A stretch of DNA of 64,000 bases, taken from the NCBI RefSeq assembly GCF_030372065.1, contig NZ_JAUDEA010000002.1, positions 124,001 to 188,000 on the forward strand. The letters run 5' to 3'. How positions within the stretch are numbered: position 1 is the stretch's first letter; every line of letters starts with the position of its first letter. Positions 53,852 through 61,933 of the stretch are shown here, one piece after another. The DNA is from Thermophilibacter provencensis. GTDB lineage: Bacteria > Actinomycetota > Coriobacteriia > Coriobacteriales > Atopobiaceae. The notes below the pieces were generated by a model that was not told where the DNA came from, made no database searches, and saw only the letters and a program-made list of their open reading frames with translations. A program made the translations under genes and the position numbers.

Positions 53852-54331
53852 TTATTCTCCGTCTCTCCATCCGCGGCCCACGACCACCCAGCCGCGGGCC
53901 CCGGAGACGCGCTCGAGCTCGTCGCAGGTGAGCTCGATGGCGGAGTTGGAGCTGCCGGCCGCCGGCCAGACCGTCTCAAAGCGCCGGAGCGACTCGTCGA
54001 GAAAGACCTCAACCCCGTCGTTCACGCCAAACGGGCACACCCCGCCCACGGCGTGGCCCACGAGCTCGGCCGCCTGCTCGGCGGAGAGCATCTTGGGCTT
54101 GGTGTGGAAGGTCGCCTTGAACGCCTGGTTGTTGATGCGGGCGTCGCCGGCAAAGAGGATGAGCGTGGGCGTCTCCCCCACCATGAAGCTGAGCGTCTTG
54201 GCAATGCGCGCGGGCTCCACGCCCACCGCCGCGGCCGCAAGCTCCACCGTGGCGCTCGACGCGTCAAACTCCCGAATGCGCTCCGCAAGCCCAAACTGCG
54301 CAAGGTGCGCGCGAGCCCTCTCTATGGACAT
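53852..54331 (-). CDS. YbaK/EbsC-type aminoacyl-tRNA deacylase
   Basis: 159 aa, ATG 54331 with AAGGAGGG upstream. Contains SSATVELAAAAVGVEPARIAKTLSFM, LILFAGDARINNQAF and GHAVGGVCPFG, the pattern of the YbaK/ProX editing fold that hydrolyses mischarged Cys- or Ala-tRNA(Pro). Ten bases separate it from mnmA upstream, so it is probably the last gene of the sulfur-transfer operon. Which misacylated tRNA it clears cannot be told. Confidence 0.9.
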   Translation of the reverse strand: MSIERARAHLAQFGLAERIREFDASSATVELAAAAVGVEPARIAKTLSFMVGETPTLILFAGDARINNQAFKATFHTKPKMLSAEQAAELVGHAVGGVCPFGVNDGVEVFLDESLRRFETVWPAAGSSNSAIELTCDELERVSGARGWVVVGRGWRDGE

Positions 54332-54341
54332 CTTGCCCTCC

Positions 54342-55415
54342 TTAACTGCGGAAGGGGGGCTGTCCCTCCTCCGCCCGTACGATGCCGCCGCCAAGGCAGT
54401 GGACGCCATCATAGAGCACGGCCGACTGCCCGGGCGCCACGCGGCGCACGGGTTTGTCAAAGCGCAACACGCTGCCGAGAAGCTCGACCTCGCGCAGCTC
54501 GCCGGTGTGGCGCGTGCGCACGAGGTAGCGCCCGTCGGCCGGGTGCTCGCCGGAGATCCACCGCATGTCCTCGAGCCGGATCTCTTGCGTGAAGAGCGCG
54601 GGGCTCATGCGGTCGGCCGTCACGTAGACCACGTTCTTCTCGACGTCCGTGGAGACGACGTAGCGCGCGGGGCCGCCACCGAGGTCAAGCCCCTTGCGCT
54701 GCCCCACCGTGAAGAGAAACGCGCCGTCGTGGTGCCCGAGCACGCGCCCGGTCTCCCACTCCACCACGTCGCCCGCGCGGCGCTCGAGCTCGTCGAGGAG
54801 AAACGTCCGGATGCCCACCTGCCCCACAAAGCAGATGCCGTCCGAGTCAGGCTTTGCCTCCACGCCGAGCCCGCGCTCGGCGCACATGCGGCGCACCTCG
54901 GCCTTGTCCGCGATCTCTCCCACGGGCAGAAGCGCGCGGGAGAGCGCCTCCTCGCTCACGCGCCACAGAAAGTAGGTCTGGTCCTTGTGCTCGTCCAAGG
55001 CGCGAAGGAGCCACGTTCGGCCCCCCTCGCGCACGATGCGGCCGTAGTGCCCCGTGGCAACGAAGTCCGCCCCGCGCTCGAGGGCGCGCTCCGCGAACGT
55101 GCCAAACTTGATCGTCTGGTTGCACATGACGTCCGGGTTGGGCGTGCGCCCGTGCGCGTAGGCGTCAACGAGGTAGTCCACCACCGTGGCCTTGTACTCC
55201 GCCTCGCAGTCCCAGACCTCAAGGTCAATGCCCAGCGTCACCGCCACGCGCTCCGCGTCCGCCAGGTCGTCCGCCCACGGGCAGCGAAAGCCTGGCAGGT
55301 CACGCGACCAGTTGCGCATGTAGACGGCCGTGACGTCATAGCCCTGCTCAACGAGAAGCGCCGCGGCGAGCGCCGAGTCAACTCCTCCGGAGAGCCCGCA
55401 GAAGACACGTGCCAT
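54342..55415 (-). CDS. mnmA: tRNA 2-thiouridylase
   Basis: 357 aa, ATG 55415 in a TGATG overlap with the cysteine desulfurase gene. PP-loop GLSGGVDSALAAALL at the N-terminus binds ATP; the first catalytic Cys lies in PDVMCNQTIKFG and the second in DSDGICFVG. Thiolates U34 of tRNAs for Lys, Glu and Gln, improving decoding. The sulfur probably comes from the adjacent dedicated desulfurase, as in Bacillus subtilis where YrvO pairs with MnmA. The C-terminal domain (residues 200-357) has the expected beta-barrel. Confidence 0.95.
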   Translation of the reverse strand: MARVFCGLSGGVDSALAAALLVEQGYDVTAVYMRNWSRDLPGFRCPWADDLADAERVAVTLGIDLEVWDCEAEYKATVVDYLVDAYAHGRTPNPDVMCNQTIKFGTFAERALERGADFVATGHYGRIVREGGRTWLLRALDEHKDQTYFLWRVSEEALSRALLPVGEIADKAEVRRMCAERGLGVEAKPDSDGICFVGQVGIRTFLLDELERRAGDVVEWETGRVLGHHDGAFLFTVGQRKGLDLGGGPARYVVSTDVEKNVVYVTADRMSPALFTQEIRLEDMRWISGEHPADGRYLVRTRHTGELREVELLGSVLRFDKPVRRVAPGQSAVLYDGVHCLGGGIVRAEEGQPPFRS

Positions 55416-56629
55416 CAGCGCCACGTCCCCATGAGTTCCGCCACGTGCGCCGCCTGGGTGGCGTCGTCGAGCCCCAAGCGTGTCATCTCGGCTCTGACGA
55501 CACGCACGATGGCAGCGGCAGCATAGTCCACGTCCGCCTCGTTAAGGCCGCGCCCCAGGGTGAGGCGCAGGCTGCCCTCGGCAAGCCGTCGCGGCATGCC
55601 GATGGCCTCGAGCACGTGGCTCACGCGCATGCGGCTCGCGGCGCAGGCGGACCCCGTGCCCACCGAGACGCCAACGCGCTCGAGGGCGATCACGAGACGG
55701 CGCGCCTCAATGCCCGCAAAGGACACGTGGAGAAGCCCCGGCAGCCGACGCTTGGCGTTTCTCGGCCCCGCAACGACAGCCCACGGCAGCTCGCTCACGA
55801 TCGCGGCGCGAAGGCGCTCGCGAAGGCCCGCAAGGCGCCGCGCCTCCTCGCCGCGGCGCTCACAGGCAAGCTCGAGGGCGCGCGCAAAGCCCACGATGCC
55901 AGCGACGTTCTCCGTGCCGGAGCGGACGCCCGCCTCCTGGCCGCCGCCGTAGACGAGCGGTCGCAGGCGCACGTCGTCGGAGGCCCACAGCAGCCCCACC
56001 TGCTTGGGGCCGTAGATCTTGGCGGCTGAGAGCGTAAGCAGGTCCACGCCGAGCGAGCTCACGTTTACCGAGAGGGTGCCCGCCGCCTGGGACGCGTCCG
56101 AGTGCAGGAGAATGGGGCGCTTCTCGCCCGCCTCGAGCCGGCGCGTGCGCTCGGCGGCCACCAGGCGAGACATCTCGCGCACGGGCTGGATGGTGCCTAT
56201 CTCGCCGTTTGCGAGCTCAATGGAGACGAGCTCGGTCTCGGGACGAATGGCGCGCGCCACCGCCGCGGGGTCCACGATGCCGTCCGTCCCCACGCGCACC
56301 GTGCGGCGCTCGTGGGTGCCCGCACAGGCAAGGACGCTCTCGTGCTCGATGGCGTCCACGACCACGTGCCCGTCCACGGCGGCAAAGGCGAGGTTGTTGG
56401 CCTCGGTGGCGCCGGCGGTAAAGACGATGCTGTCCGGCTGGGCCCCGATGAGCCGGGCCACGGTGCCGCGGGCGCGCTCGACGTCGTCGCGTACCTCACG
56501 GGCGCGGGCGTAGGGCGCGGACGGGTTCCAGAACCGCTCGGTGAGGTACGGCAGCATCGCCTCGACAACGGCGGGGTCAACGGGGGTCGCCGCCGCGTAG
56601 TCGAGGTAGACCTCGCGCTCGCATGTCAT
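55415..56629 (-). CDS. cysteine desulfurase (NifS/IscS class)
   Basis: 404 aa, ATG 56629 overlapping the upstream stop (TGATG) with GGGGGAGGG as ribosome site. PLP enzyme that takes sulfur from cysteine. Seen: YLDYAAATPVDP, TAGATEANNLAF, IEHESVL, SDASQAAGT, the PLP lysine in SAAKIYGPKQVG (the usual His before Lys is Ala), SGTENVAG, and the active Cys loop GTGSACAASRM. Gene order with mnmA strongly suggests it feeds sulfur to tRNA thiolation rather than to iron-sulfur cluster assembly; no IscU or SufU gene is present here. Confidence 0.93.
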   Translation of the reverse strand: MTCEREVYLDYAAATPVDPAVVEAMLPYLTERFWNPSAPYARAREVRDDVERARGTVARLIGAQPDSIVFTAGATEANNLAFAAVDGHVVVDAIEHESVLACAGTHERRTVRVGTDGIVDPAAVARAIRPETELVSIELANGEIGTIQPVREMSRLVAAERTRRLEAGEKRPILLHSDASQAAGTLSVNVSSLGVDLLTLSAAKIYGPKQVGLLWASDDVRLRPLVYGGGQEAGVRSGTENVAGIVGFARALELACERRGEEARRLAGLRERLRAAIVSELPWAVVAGPRNAKRRLPGLLHVSFAGIEARRLVIALERVGVSVGTGSACAASRMRVSHVLEAIGMPRRLAEGSLRLTLGRGLNEADVDYAAAAIVRVVRAEMTRLGLDDATQAAHVAELMGTWR

Positions 56630-57603
56630 CACTGGCCCTCCCCCTCCGTCATGGTGTTGCCGTTCTCGTCAAGCACGAGGTTGCCGTTCTCGTCCACCAG
56701 GTCGCGGTCCTTCCCGATCTTGAGGTTCTGGAAGCGCCCGGCGATGAACTCGTCGGAGTAGTTGGTGTCCACCCACTGCTCAAAGGCGTTGGAGGGCGGA
56801 AGCCCCGCGTCGCGCTCCGTCTTGCGGTTGAAGCACACGAGCGTCATGGCCACGTCCGCCACCAGGTACACCGCCACGAGGGTCACAAAGATCGCCTGGC
56901 GGCGCGTGGTGGGCATGCCAATCTGGTAGAGCAGGCGCGGCATGACGGCACGGCCCCACACCAGCCCCAAAAGCCCCCAGAACACGAGGAAGCGCCAGGC
57001 GACCCACTGCGTGATGTGGTCGGGCAGGTGCAGGTACGTCCAGCTCTCGGCGTCGAAGAACGTGGACATGCCCCAGCCGGCAAGCTGCTCGAGCACCCCG
57101 CCGATGAGGGCGGAGACAACGAAGATCTGCCACGCCCTTGCGCCGCGGCGGCGCAGGAAGAAGCTCAGCAGCGTAAGAAGGACGGCGCCAAAGCCATAGA
57201 GCGGCGAGAAGGGTCCCCACACCAGGCCCACGCGACTCTCCGTGAGACCGGCCGTGGCGAGCATCCAGACCTCCTCGATGAGAAGCCCCGCCATGGAGCC
57301 CACGAAGAAGATGATGATCACCTGGTACCAGCTGAGGTGAAGGTGGTCGAGGTACTCGTCGACCGCCTCGTTGGAGGCGTGCCAGCGCGCAAAGAGGCGT
57401 CCCAGGCCGCGCTGGCGCTCCGCATGCGCAAGCTCGCGCTCGAGAACGTCCTCGGACTCCTCGAGGGCCTCCTGCGCGCGCTCCACGTTCTCCTCGTCAA
57501 GGCGGTCCCCGTGCGAGAGCCACTCCCAGAAGAAGACGATCACCCGCACAAAGCCCTGGACCACAAGGAAGAGAAAGACGACAAAGATGAGCGAGAGAAA
57601 CAT
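56629..57603 (-). CDS. putative ABC-type permease (CmpB/DUF1113-like) membrane protein
   Basis: 324 aa. The N-terminal helix is followed by a charged segment (residues 35-85), then about five helices with GLLIEEVWMLATAGLTESRVG and VWGPFSPLYGFGAVLLT, the hallmark of the CmpB-type family (PF06541-like), whose function is unknown. The C-terminus has two copies of (V/L)DENGN followed by an acidic end. It is the first gene before the desulfurase and overlaps it, so it is co-transcribed with the tRNA thiolation genes, although a functional link is not obvious. Confidence 0.8.
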   Translation of the reverse strand: MFLSLIFVVFLFLVVQGFVRVIVFFWEWLSHGDRLDEENVERAQEALEESEDVLERELAHAERQRGLGRLFARWHASNEAVDEYLDHLHLSWYQVIIIFFVGSMAGLLIEEVWMLATAGLTESRVGLVWGPFSPLYGFGAVLLTLLSFFLRRRGARAWQIFVVSALIGGVLEQLAGWGMSTFFDAESWTYLHLPDHITQWVAWRFLVFWGLLGLVWGRAVMPRLLYQIGMPTTRRQAIFVTLVAVYLVADVAMTLVCFNRKTERDAGLPPSNAFEQWVDTNYSDEFIAGRFQNLKIGKDRDLVDENGNLVLDENGNTMTEGEGQ

Positions 57604-57653
57604 CGGGCGAAAACTCCTCGGAACAAAAGCGTTCGTCAGCGCCTAAGGATAGC

Positions 57654-57678
57654 AAAAGGGCCGGTCAATGACCGGCCC
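57654..57678 (-). terminator. terminator of tRNA-Gly copy 1
   Basis: GGGCCGGTC/GACCGGCCC (57658-57678), loop AAT, followed on the minus strand by TTTT. Confidence 0.92.
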
Positions 57679-57689
57679 TCGAAAGTTCA

Positions 57690-57765
57690 TGGAGCGGGCT
57701 ACGGGGTTCGAACCCGCGACCTCAACCTTGGCAAGGTTGCGCGCTACCAACTGCGCTAAGCCCGC
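57690..57765 (-). tRNA. tRNA-Gly(GCC), copy 1
   Basis: Acceptor GCGGGCT, D arm GCGC...GCGC, anticodon loop TTGCCAA (GCC), T arm GCGGGTTCGAACCCCGT, encoded CCA. Identical to the copy at 58014-58089. Confidence 0.96.
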
Positions 57766-57778
57766 GACGCAAGGAGAT

Positions 57779-57807
57779 ATATTACGGGAACCTTCCCCGG
57801 AATGCAA
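57779..57807 (-). promoter_or_regulatory. tRNA-Gly copy 1 promoter
   Basis: On the minus strand TTGCAT (57802-57807), 17-base spacer, TAATAT (57779-57784), preceded by CGAAAATTGCCCC. Confidence 0.8.
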
Positions 57808-57868
57808 GGGGCAATTTTCGCCGTTCTTCTCGCCGCCCGTCAGTTGGCGTGAGACGTCCGTTGTATGC

Positions 57869-57892
57869 AAAAGGGCGCCCCGTGGGGCGCCC
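57869..57892 (-). terminator. tRNA-Cys terminator
   Basis: GGGCGCCCC/GGGGCGCCC (57873-57892), followed on the minus strand by TTTTGC. Confidence 0.92.
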
Positions 57893-57901
57893 GTCATATC
57901 C

Positions 57902-57975
57902 TGGAGGCGAAGCCCGGATTCGAACCGGGGGTCAGGGCTTTGCAGGCCCGTGCCTTACCACTTGGCCACTTCGCC
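57902..57975 (-). tRNA. tRNA-Cys(GCA)
   Basis: Acceptor GGCGAAG/CTTCGCC, anticodon loop CTGCAAA (GCA), T arm CCCGGTTCGAATCCGGG, encoded CCA. No promoter fits in the short space before it, so it depends on readthrough from tRNA-Gly copy 2. Confidence 0.96.
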
Positions 57976-57980
57976 GTATG

Positions 57981-58003
57981 AAAAAGGCCGATCGAGACCG
58001 GCC
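57981..58003 (-). terminator. hairpin between tRNA-Gly and tRNA-Cys
   Basis: GGCCGATC (57986-57993) pairs imperfectly with GACCGGCC (57996-58003), followed on the minus strand by TTTTT. It ends only five bases before the tRNA-Cys 5' end. Confidence 0.8.
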
Positions 58004-58013
58004 CGAAGCTTCA

Positions 58014-58089
58014 TGGAGCGGGCTACGGGGTTCGAACCCGCGACCTCAACCTTGGCAAGGTTGCGCGCTACCAACTGCGCTAAGCCCGC
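58014..58089 (-). tRNA. tRNA-Gly(GCC), copy 2
   Basis: Same sequence as copy 1, including encoded CCA; part of the flank on the 3' side (TTCATGGAGC on the plus strand) is also shared. Confidence 0.96.
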
Positions 58090-58102
58090 AAAAGCAAGGG
58101 AT

Positions 58103-58131
58103 ACTATACGGGGCGAGCGTGCCGCGCGCAA
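58103..58131 (-). promoter_or_regulatory. tRNA-Gly copy 2 promoter
   Basis: On the minus strand TTGCGC (58126-58131), 17-base spacer, TATAGT (58103-58108), with TTGGGGTTCTCGC upstream. Confidence 0.78.
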
Positions 58132-58180
58132 GCGAGAACCCCAAGAGACGTGAAGAAACTGTGAAGCCCCACGAAGCAGC

Positions 58181-58954
58181 CTATGCAAGGACGGACGAGC
58201 CGGGGGCGTCGAGCGAGCCCGAAGCATCGAAGAGCTTCACGAGCCTGACCACGGTGCCCTCCCCCGTGCTCTTCTGCTCGATGCTCACCGAGTCCGCCAG
58301 GAGGCGCATCAGGCGAATCCCCCGCCCGCGCTCCGCGTCGGCCGCAACCTCGGGCGCCTCCTCGTCAGCCCCCAGCGAGAAGCCCGCCCCGCAGTCCGCC
58401 ACGTCAACGATCGCACGGTCGGGGTAGGCGGCGACCGTGACGAGGACCCCTCCCCCGCACGTGTGGTCCACGGCGTTGCCGAGCGCCTCTCCCGAGGCGA
58501 GCGTCATGTCAAACACCCCGTCCGGCGAGAAGGGCAGTGAGGAGAGCAGCGCGCCCACGCGCTCGCGCGCATCTGACAGCGCTCCCTCGTCCACGCGAAA
58601 CGTCGTGCGCCAGCTGGGGAGAACGGAGGGGTCAAGCTCCGCCACGCGCCGTCGGTCACCGGAGCGCGAGACGGGCATGTAGTCGAGCATCCGCATGCGC
58701 CGGAGCGAACGGTAGACCTGCGGAGACACGTTGACGAGGGAGATGAGGCCGCCCTCGCGCCTCATGCGCCTGAGCTCGGTGAGGATGAGCCCCATGCCGG
58801 CGGAGTCAACGTGAGAGACGCCCTCCATGTTCACGAGGATGCGCCGGCACCCGCTCTCTATGAGCCGGTCGATGCGCGCGCGAACGCCGGGGACGGTCGT
58901 CACGTCAAGGTCTCCCACCACAGAGAAGAGCACTATGTTCACCTTGGCAGCCAT
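58181..58954 (-). CDS. STAS-HATPase fusion (anti-sigma antagonist joined to anti-sigma kinase)
   Basis: 257 aa from ATG 58954; the frame is open to 59023. Residues 1-100 form a STAS domain with VVGDLDVTTVPGVRARID and HVDSAGMGLILTEL, where the Ser of DSAG is the likely phospho-site. Residues about 120-240 form an RsbW/SpoIIAB-like ATPase: GEALGNAVDHT N box, DVADCGAGFS G1 and RGRGIRLMRLLAD G2. Normally antagonist and kinase are separate partners; here they are in one chain. It lies downstream of a PP2C phosphatase gene. It probably controls a sigma factor or other target encoded elsewhere. No strong ribosome site is seen. Confidence 0.88.
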   Translation of the reverse strand: MAAKVNIVLFSVVGDLDVTTVPGVRARIDRLIESGCRRILVNMEGVSHVDSAGMGLILTELRRMRREGGLISLVNVSPQVYRSLRRMRMLDYMPVSRSGDRRRVAELDPSVLPSWRTTFRVDEGALSDARERVGALLSSLPFSPDGVFDMTLASGEALGNAVDHTCGGGVLVTVAAYPDRAIVDVADCGAGFSLGADEEAPEVAADAERGRGIRLMRLLADSVSIEQKSTGEGTVVRLVKLFDASGSLDAPGSSVLA

Positions 58955-59038
58955 GCTGGACTTATTCCCAAAACTACCGCTCTTCAACGCAGCGCGCGGC
59001 GGCCGACGCCTCACCGGGGGCACGGGACGTCCCGGGCG

Positions 59039-61270
59039 TCACCCAAGCCCGTCGTAGCGCAGGGCGACGATGGCAACGTCGTCCTCGAGGTTGTGACCGG
59101 TGAAGGCGTCGAGCGTCCCCAGGAGGCGCTCCACGAAGCCCTCAAAGGGCTTGTCGCCCGCGGACTCGCGCATGACCATGTCGCGCAGGCCCTCCTCGCC
59201 GAAGAAGGCCCCAGAGGGGTCGCGCGCCTCCGTCGTGCCGTCGGTGTAGAGCAGCAGCACGTCCCCACGCTCAAGGTGGACGTGACCGTCTCGGTACGCG
59301 ATATCATGGAAGGCGCCCACCACGCCCGACTGAACGTCAAGGATGGAGATCTCGTCCGCGCCGGGGCTCATGAGCAGCGCGGGGGGATGCCCGGCCGAGC
59401 AGTACGTGAGCGTCTCTGCCGCAAGGTCGACGATGCCCACAAAGAGCGTCGCAAAGGTCTCGAGCCGCGAGAAGCCCAGGAGAAAGTCGTTGAGCGAGCG
59501 CACCATGCGCGCGGGGGCGAGCCCCTCCCACGAGTACGCACCGAGCGCCGTCTTGACCGCTGCGGAAACCGAGGCCGCCTCGACGCCCTTGCCCGAGACG
59601 TCGCCCATGATGACGCACGCGCGCCGATCGGGCAGGCGGATGAGGTCGTAGAAGTCCCCGCCCACGGAGGCGGCCTTGGTGGCAGATGAGTAGACGGCCT
59701 GGGCGGTGATGCCCTCCACGTGCTGGAGCTCGTTTCTCATGCCCGTCTGGAGCGCCTGGGAGATGCGCTTGTCCTGTTCGCGCGCCACCGCGCCCAGCAC
59801 GATGTCACGGATGTCCTCGGCAAGGCCCACCAGAAACTCGAGCTCCAGGTCATCAAAGGGCTCCGCCCCATCCGGGCGCAGCAGCATCGCGCAGCGGCGC
59901 TCCCCCGCGAGCACGCCGAGGTCCATAAGCGCCCCGAGGCACGGCTCGCCCTTGTCGCGAAGCAGCGAGAAGAGCTCGGAATCCGGAACGATGGGCACCA
60001 CGGCTATGCCGGAGCGCTCAAGGGTGCCGGGGACGCCCCGTAGGCTCACGGGGAGCTCACTCGGCCCGGTGAGCGGAAGGTCGGCGAGAATGACCGGGGG
60101 CTGCTCCCCAACCCGCATGCGAACGACGCCCGCGTCAAGTTCGTCGCTCGCCTCGGCGAGAATCGAATAGAACCGCTCGACCGCGGCGTCCTTGTCGTCA
60201 ATGTCACCCGAGCCCATGTTGAGCAGCTCCTCGCGGAGTTCCGTTGCCAGCGAGGCAAGGCGGTCCGCGCGCCGGTCACGCAGTGTGGTGAAGGCGGCGG
60301 CGAGCTGCACCGAGAGGTAGTGGGCCACGGAGTCGAGCAGCCGCGCGTCATCCTTGAGCAGCGGATGCATCCTGCGCCAGCCCACCTCGATGATCGAGAT
60401 GATGTGCCCGCCAAACCACACGGGAACGGCGATGAAGCTCGTGAACGGCGGGAGCATGCCCGCGCGCATGCGCAGCACCTCGTGGGTGTCCTCGTCCACG
60501 ACCTCGCGCGTGGTGAGCCGGCCCTGCCTGAGGTCGTCCCCGGAGGGCGCACGCACGCGCAGGCGCACCGCCTTGCCCTCGCGCACGGCGAGGCGCTCCA
60601 CGCTGCGCCCAAAGGGCATGAAGCGCGCGATCTTCTCGCCCGCAAGGCCGCTCGAGAGGCCCCTCAGGTGAAAGCCATCGGACTCGGCAAGGTAGACGAT
60701 GGTGCCGTCGGCATCCATGGTCTCCGTGAGCTCCTCGAGCAGGCGCTCGAAGAGGGCACCGAGGTCGCTGGAGTCTATGGTGTCGAGCACGATCTTGAGC
60801 GTGCCGGAGAGACGGTGGTTGGCGCGCCTCAGGTCCTCGAGGTCGCGGGCGCGCTCGCGGTCGAGCCGACTCTCGTGCTCGGCGGCAAGGGCAACGAGCA
60901 GATAGGTCTCCCCCGGCGCGTTGACGGCGTCGCAGCGCACGCGGACAGACGAGAGGCGCCCGTCAGCGCAGAGGCAGGTGACGAGCGCCAGAGAGCCGTC
61001 CATCGGAAACGGGAGGTCGGCAACATCAAAGACGGAGAGGTCGTCAACGTCCTCCCCCGCAGGAAAGAGCGCGCGCACGTCAGAGCCAACGAGCTCCTCT
61101 CCGCCCACAAAGAGCTGCGTAGCCTCGTCATTGGCGAGAAGAACGCGCCCCAGCCCGTCAAAGACGAGCACGGCCTCCGCGGTGAGCTGAAGGAGCCGCG
61201 AGAGCGTGCCGACGAGGCTCCCCTCGCCGATGCCCTCGACGCGCCGCGTGCTGAGTCCCGCCTTGGCCAT
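59039..61270 (-). CDS. PAS-GAF sensor phosphatase (RsbU/SpoIIE type)
   Basis: 743 aa, ATG 61270 with GAGGGAG upstream. Residues about 20-130 resemble a PAS domain (AVLVFDGLGRVLLANDEAT). Residues about 165-330 form a GAF domain (SFIAVPVWFGGHIISIIEVG). A second degenerate GAF-like region lies at 370-510. Residues about 540-743 form the PP2C phosphatase: GGDFYDLIRLPD, VIMGDVSGKGVEAA, YCSAGHPPALL, LLLYTDGTTEA and HNLEDDVAIVAL. It dephosphorylates a STAS antagonist in response to a signal read by PAS/GAF. The downstream STAS-ATPase protein is the natural partner, 84 bases away. Confidence 0.92.
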   Translation of the reverse strand: MAKAGLSTRRVEGIGEGSLVGTLSRLLQLTAEAVLVFDGLGRVLLANDEATQLFVGGEELVGSDVRALFPAGEDVDDLSVFDVADLPFPMDGSLALVTCLCADGRLSSVRVRCDAVNAPGETYLLVALAAEHESRLDRERARDLEDLRRANHRLSGTLKIVLDTIDSSDLGALFERLLEELTETMDADGTIVYLAESDGFHLRGLSSGLAGEKIARFMPFGRSVERLAVREGKAVRLRVRAPSGDDLRQGRLTTREVVDEDTHEVLRMRAGMLPPFTSFIAVPVWFGGHIISIIEVGWRRMHPLLKDDARLLDSVAHYLSVQLAAAFTTLRDRRADRLASLATELREELLNMGSGDIDDKDAAVERFYSILAEASDELDAGVVRMRVGEQPPVILADLPLTGPSELPVSLRGVPGTLERSGIAVVPIVPDSELFSLLRDKGEPCLGALMDLGVLAGERRCAMLLRPDGAEPFDDLELEFLVGLAEDIRDIVLGAVAREQDKRISQALQTGMRNELQHVEGITAQAVYSSATKAASVGGDFYDLIRLPDRRACVIMGDVSGKGVEAASVSAAVKTALGAYSWEGLAPARMVRSLNDFLLGFSRLETFATLFVGIVDLAAETLTYCSAGHPPALLMSPGADEISILDVQSGVVGAFHDIAYRDGHVHLERGDVLLLYTDGTTEARDPSGAFFGEEGLRDMVMRESAGDKPFEGFVERLLGTLDAFTGHNLEDDVAIVALRYDGLG

Positions 61271-61336
61271 GTGCGCTCCCTCGCCCGGTAACACGACCAG
61301 CCTACCACGAGGCCCGGACAACAATCGACATAAAGA

Positions 61337-61365
61337 AGCGGGCCTCCCAATTTGGGAGGCCCGCT
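61337..61365 (-). terminator. tRNA-Leu terminator
   Basis: AGCGGGCCTCCCAA (61337-61350) pairs with TTGGGAGGCCCGCT (61352-61365), almost loopless as written; followed on the minus strand by TCTTTATG. Confidence 0.85.
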
Positions 61366-61374
61366 GACACCTCG

Positions 61375-61465
61375 TGGTGTCGGAGGCGGGACTTGAACCC
61401 GCACGACCTTTTAGTCAGTCACTAGCACCTCAAGCTAGCGCGTCTGCCAATTCCGCCACTCCGAC
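61375..61465 (-). tRNA. tRNA-Leu(GAG)
   Basis: 91 nt with long variable arm (class II). Acceptor GTCGGAG/CTCCGAC, anticodon loop CTTGAGG (GAG), T loop TTCAAGT, encoded CCA. Confidence 0.95.
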
Positions 61466-61491
61466 GTTCACCGCGCTTTCGCGCAAGGAGT

Positions 61492-61520
61492 AGTATGCAC
61501 TACTCGCCAAACCGATGCAA
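61492..61520 (-). promoter_or_regulatory. tRNA-Leu promoter
   Basis: On the minus strand TTGCAT (61515-61520), 17-base spacer, CATACT (61492-61497), preceded by AAGTCAAAAATGGGGC. Confidence 0.78.
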
Positions 61521-61583
61521 GCCCCATTTTTGACTTTTTTCGATCGGCACGAGACGGGCCGCCCTTGTCACCGCACATGAAGA

Positions 61584-61605
61584 GAGGCGCCCCGTGGGAC
61601 GCCTC
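61584..61605 (-). terminator. hairpin after secG
   Basis: GAGGCGCCCC pairs with GTGGGACGCCTC with one bulge or mismatch, 27 bases after the secG stop. The T-run is weak. Confidence 0.65.
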
Positions 61606-61631
61606 ACCGTCACGCTCCTATGTCGAGAAGA

Positions 61632-61883
61632 CTAGCCGAGGGTACCCGTGGGGAACGTCAGGGCCATCACCACGACGCAAAGGATGAAGACCGTGGTGGT
61701 GATCACCGTGAGGCGGTTGAGGTTCTTCTCGAGAACGCCCGAGCCAGTGCCGGAGTTGTAGAGCGAGGACGCGATCATGTCAGAGACGCCCGTGCCCTTG
61801 CCGGAGTGCATGAGAACGAGAATGACCGTCAGAATGCCGGAGAGAAACAGCAGAACGGTGAGAATGATGTTGAGCGGGCCCAC
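61632..61883 (-). CDS. secG: preprotein translocase subunit SecG
   Basis: 83 aa, GTG 61883 with AAGGAG five bases upstream. Two helices (NIILTVLLFLSGILTVILVLM and VITTTVFILCVVVMAL, first shortened) flank the conserved HSGKGTGVSDMIASSLYNSGTGSGVLEKNLNRLT cytoplasmic loop, whose SGKG and GSGVLEKNL portions are typical. Assists SecYE in protein export. It follows pgk-tpiA, as in many actinobacteria and Firmicutes, separated from tpiA by a strong hairpin. Confidence 0.93.
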   Translation of the reverse strand: MGPLNIILTVLLFLSGILTVILVLMHSGKGTGVSDMIASSLYNSGTGSGVLEKNLNRLTVITTTVFILCVVVMALTFPTGTLG

Positions 61884-61933
61884 GAGGTCTCCTTTAGGAA
61901 CAGGTGCATAACAATCGGTAATGATAACACAAA

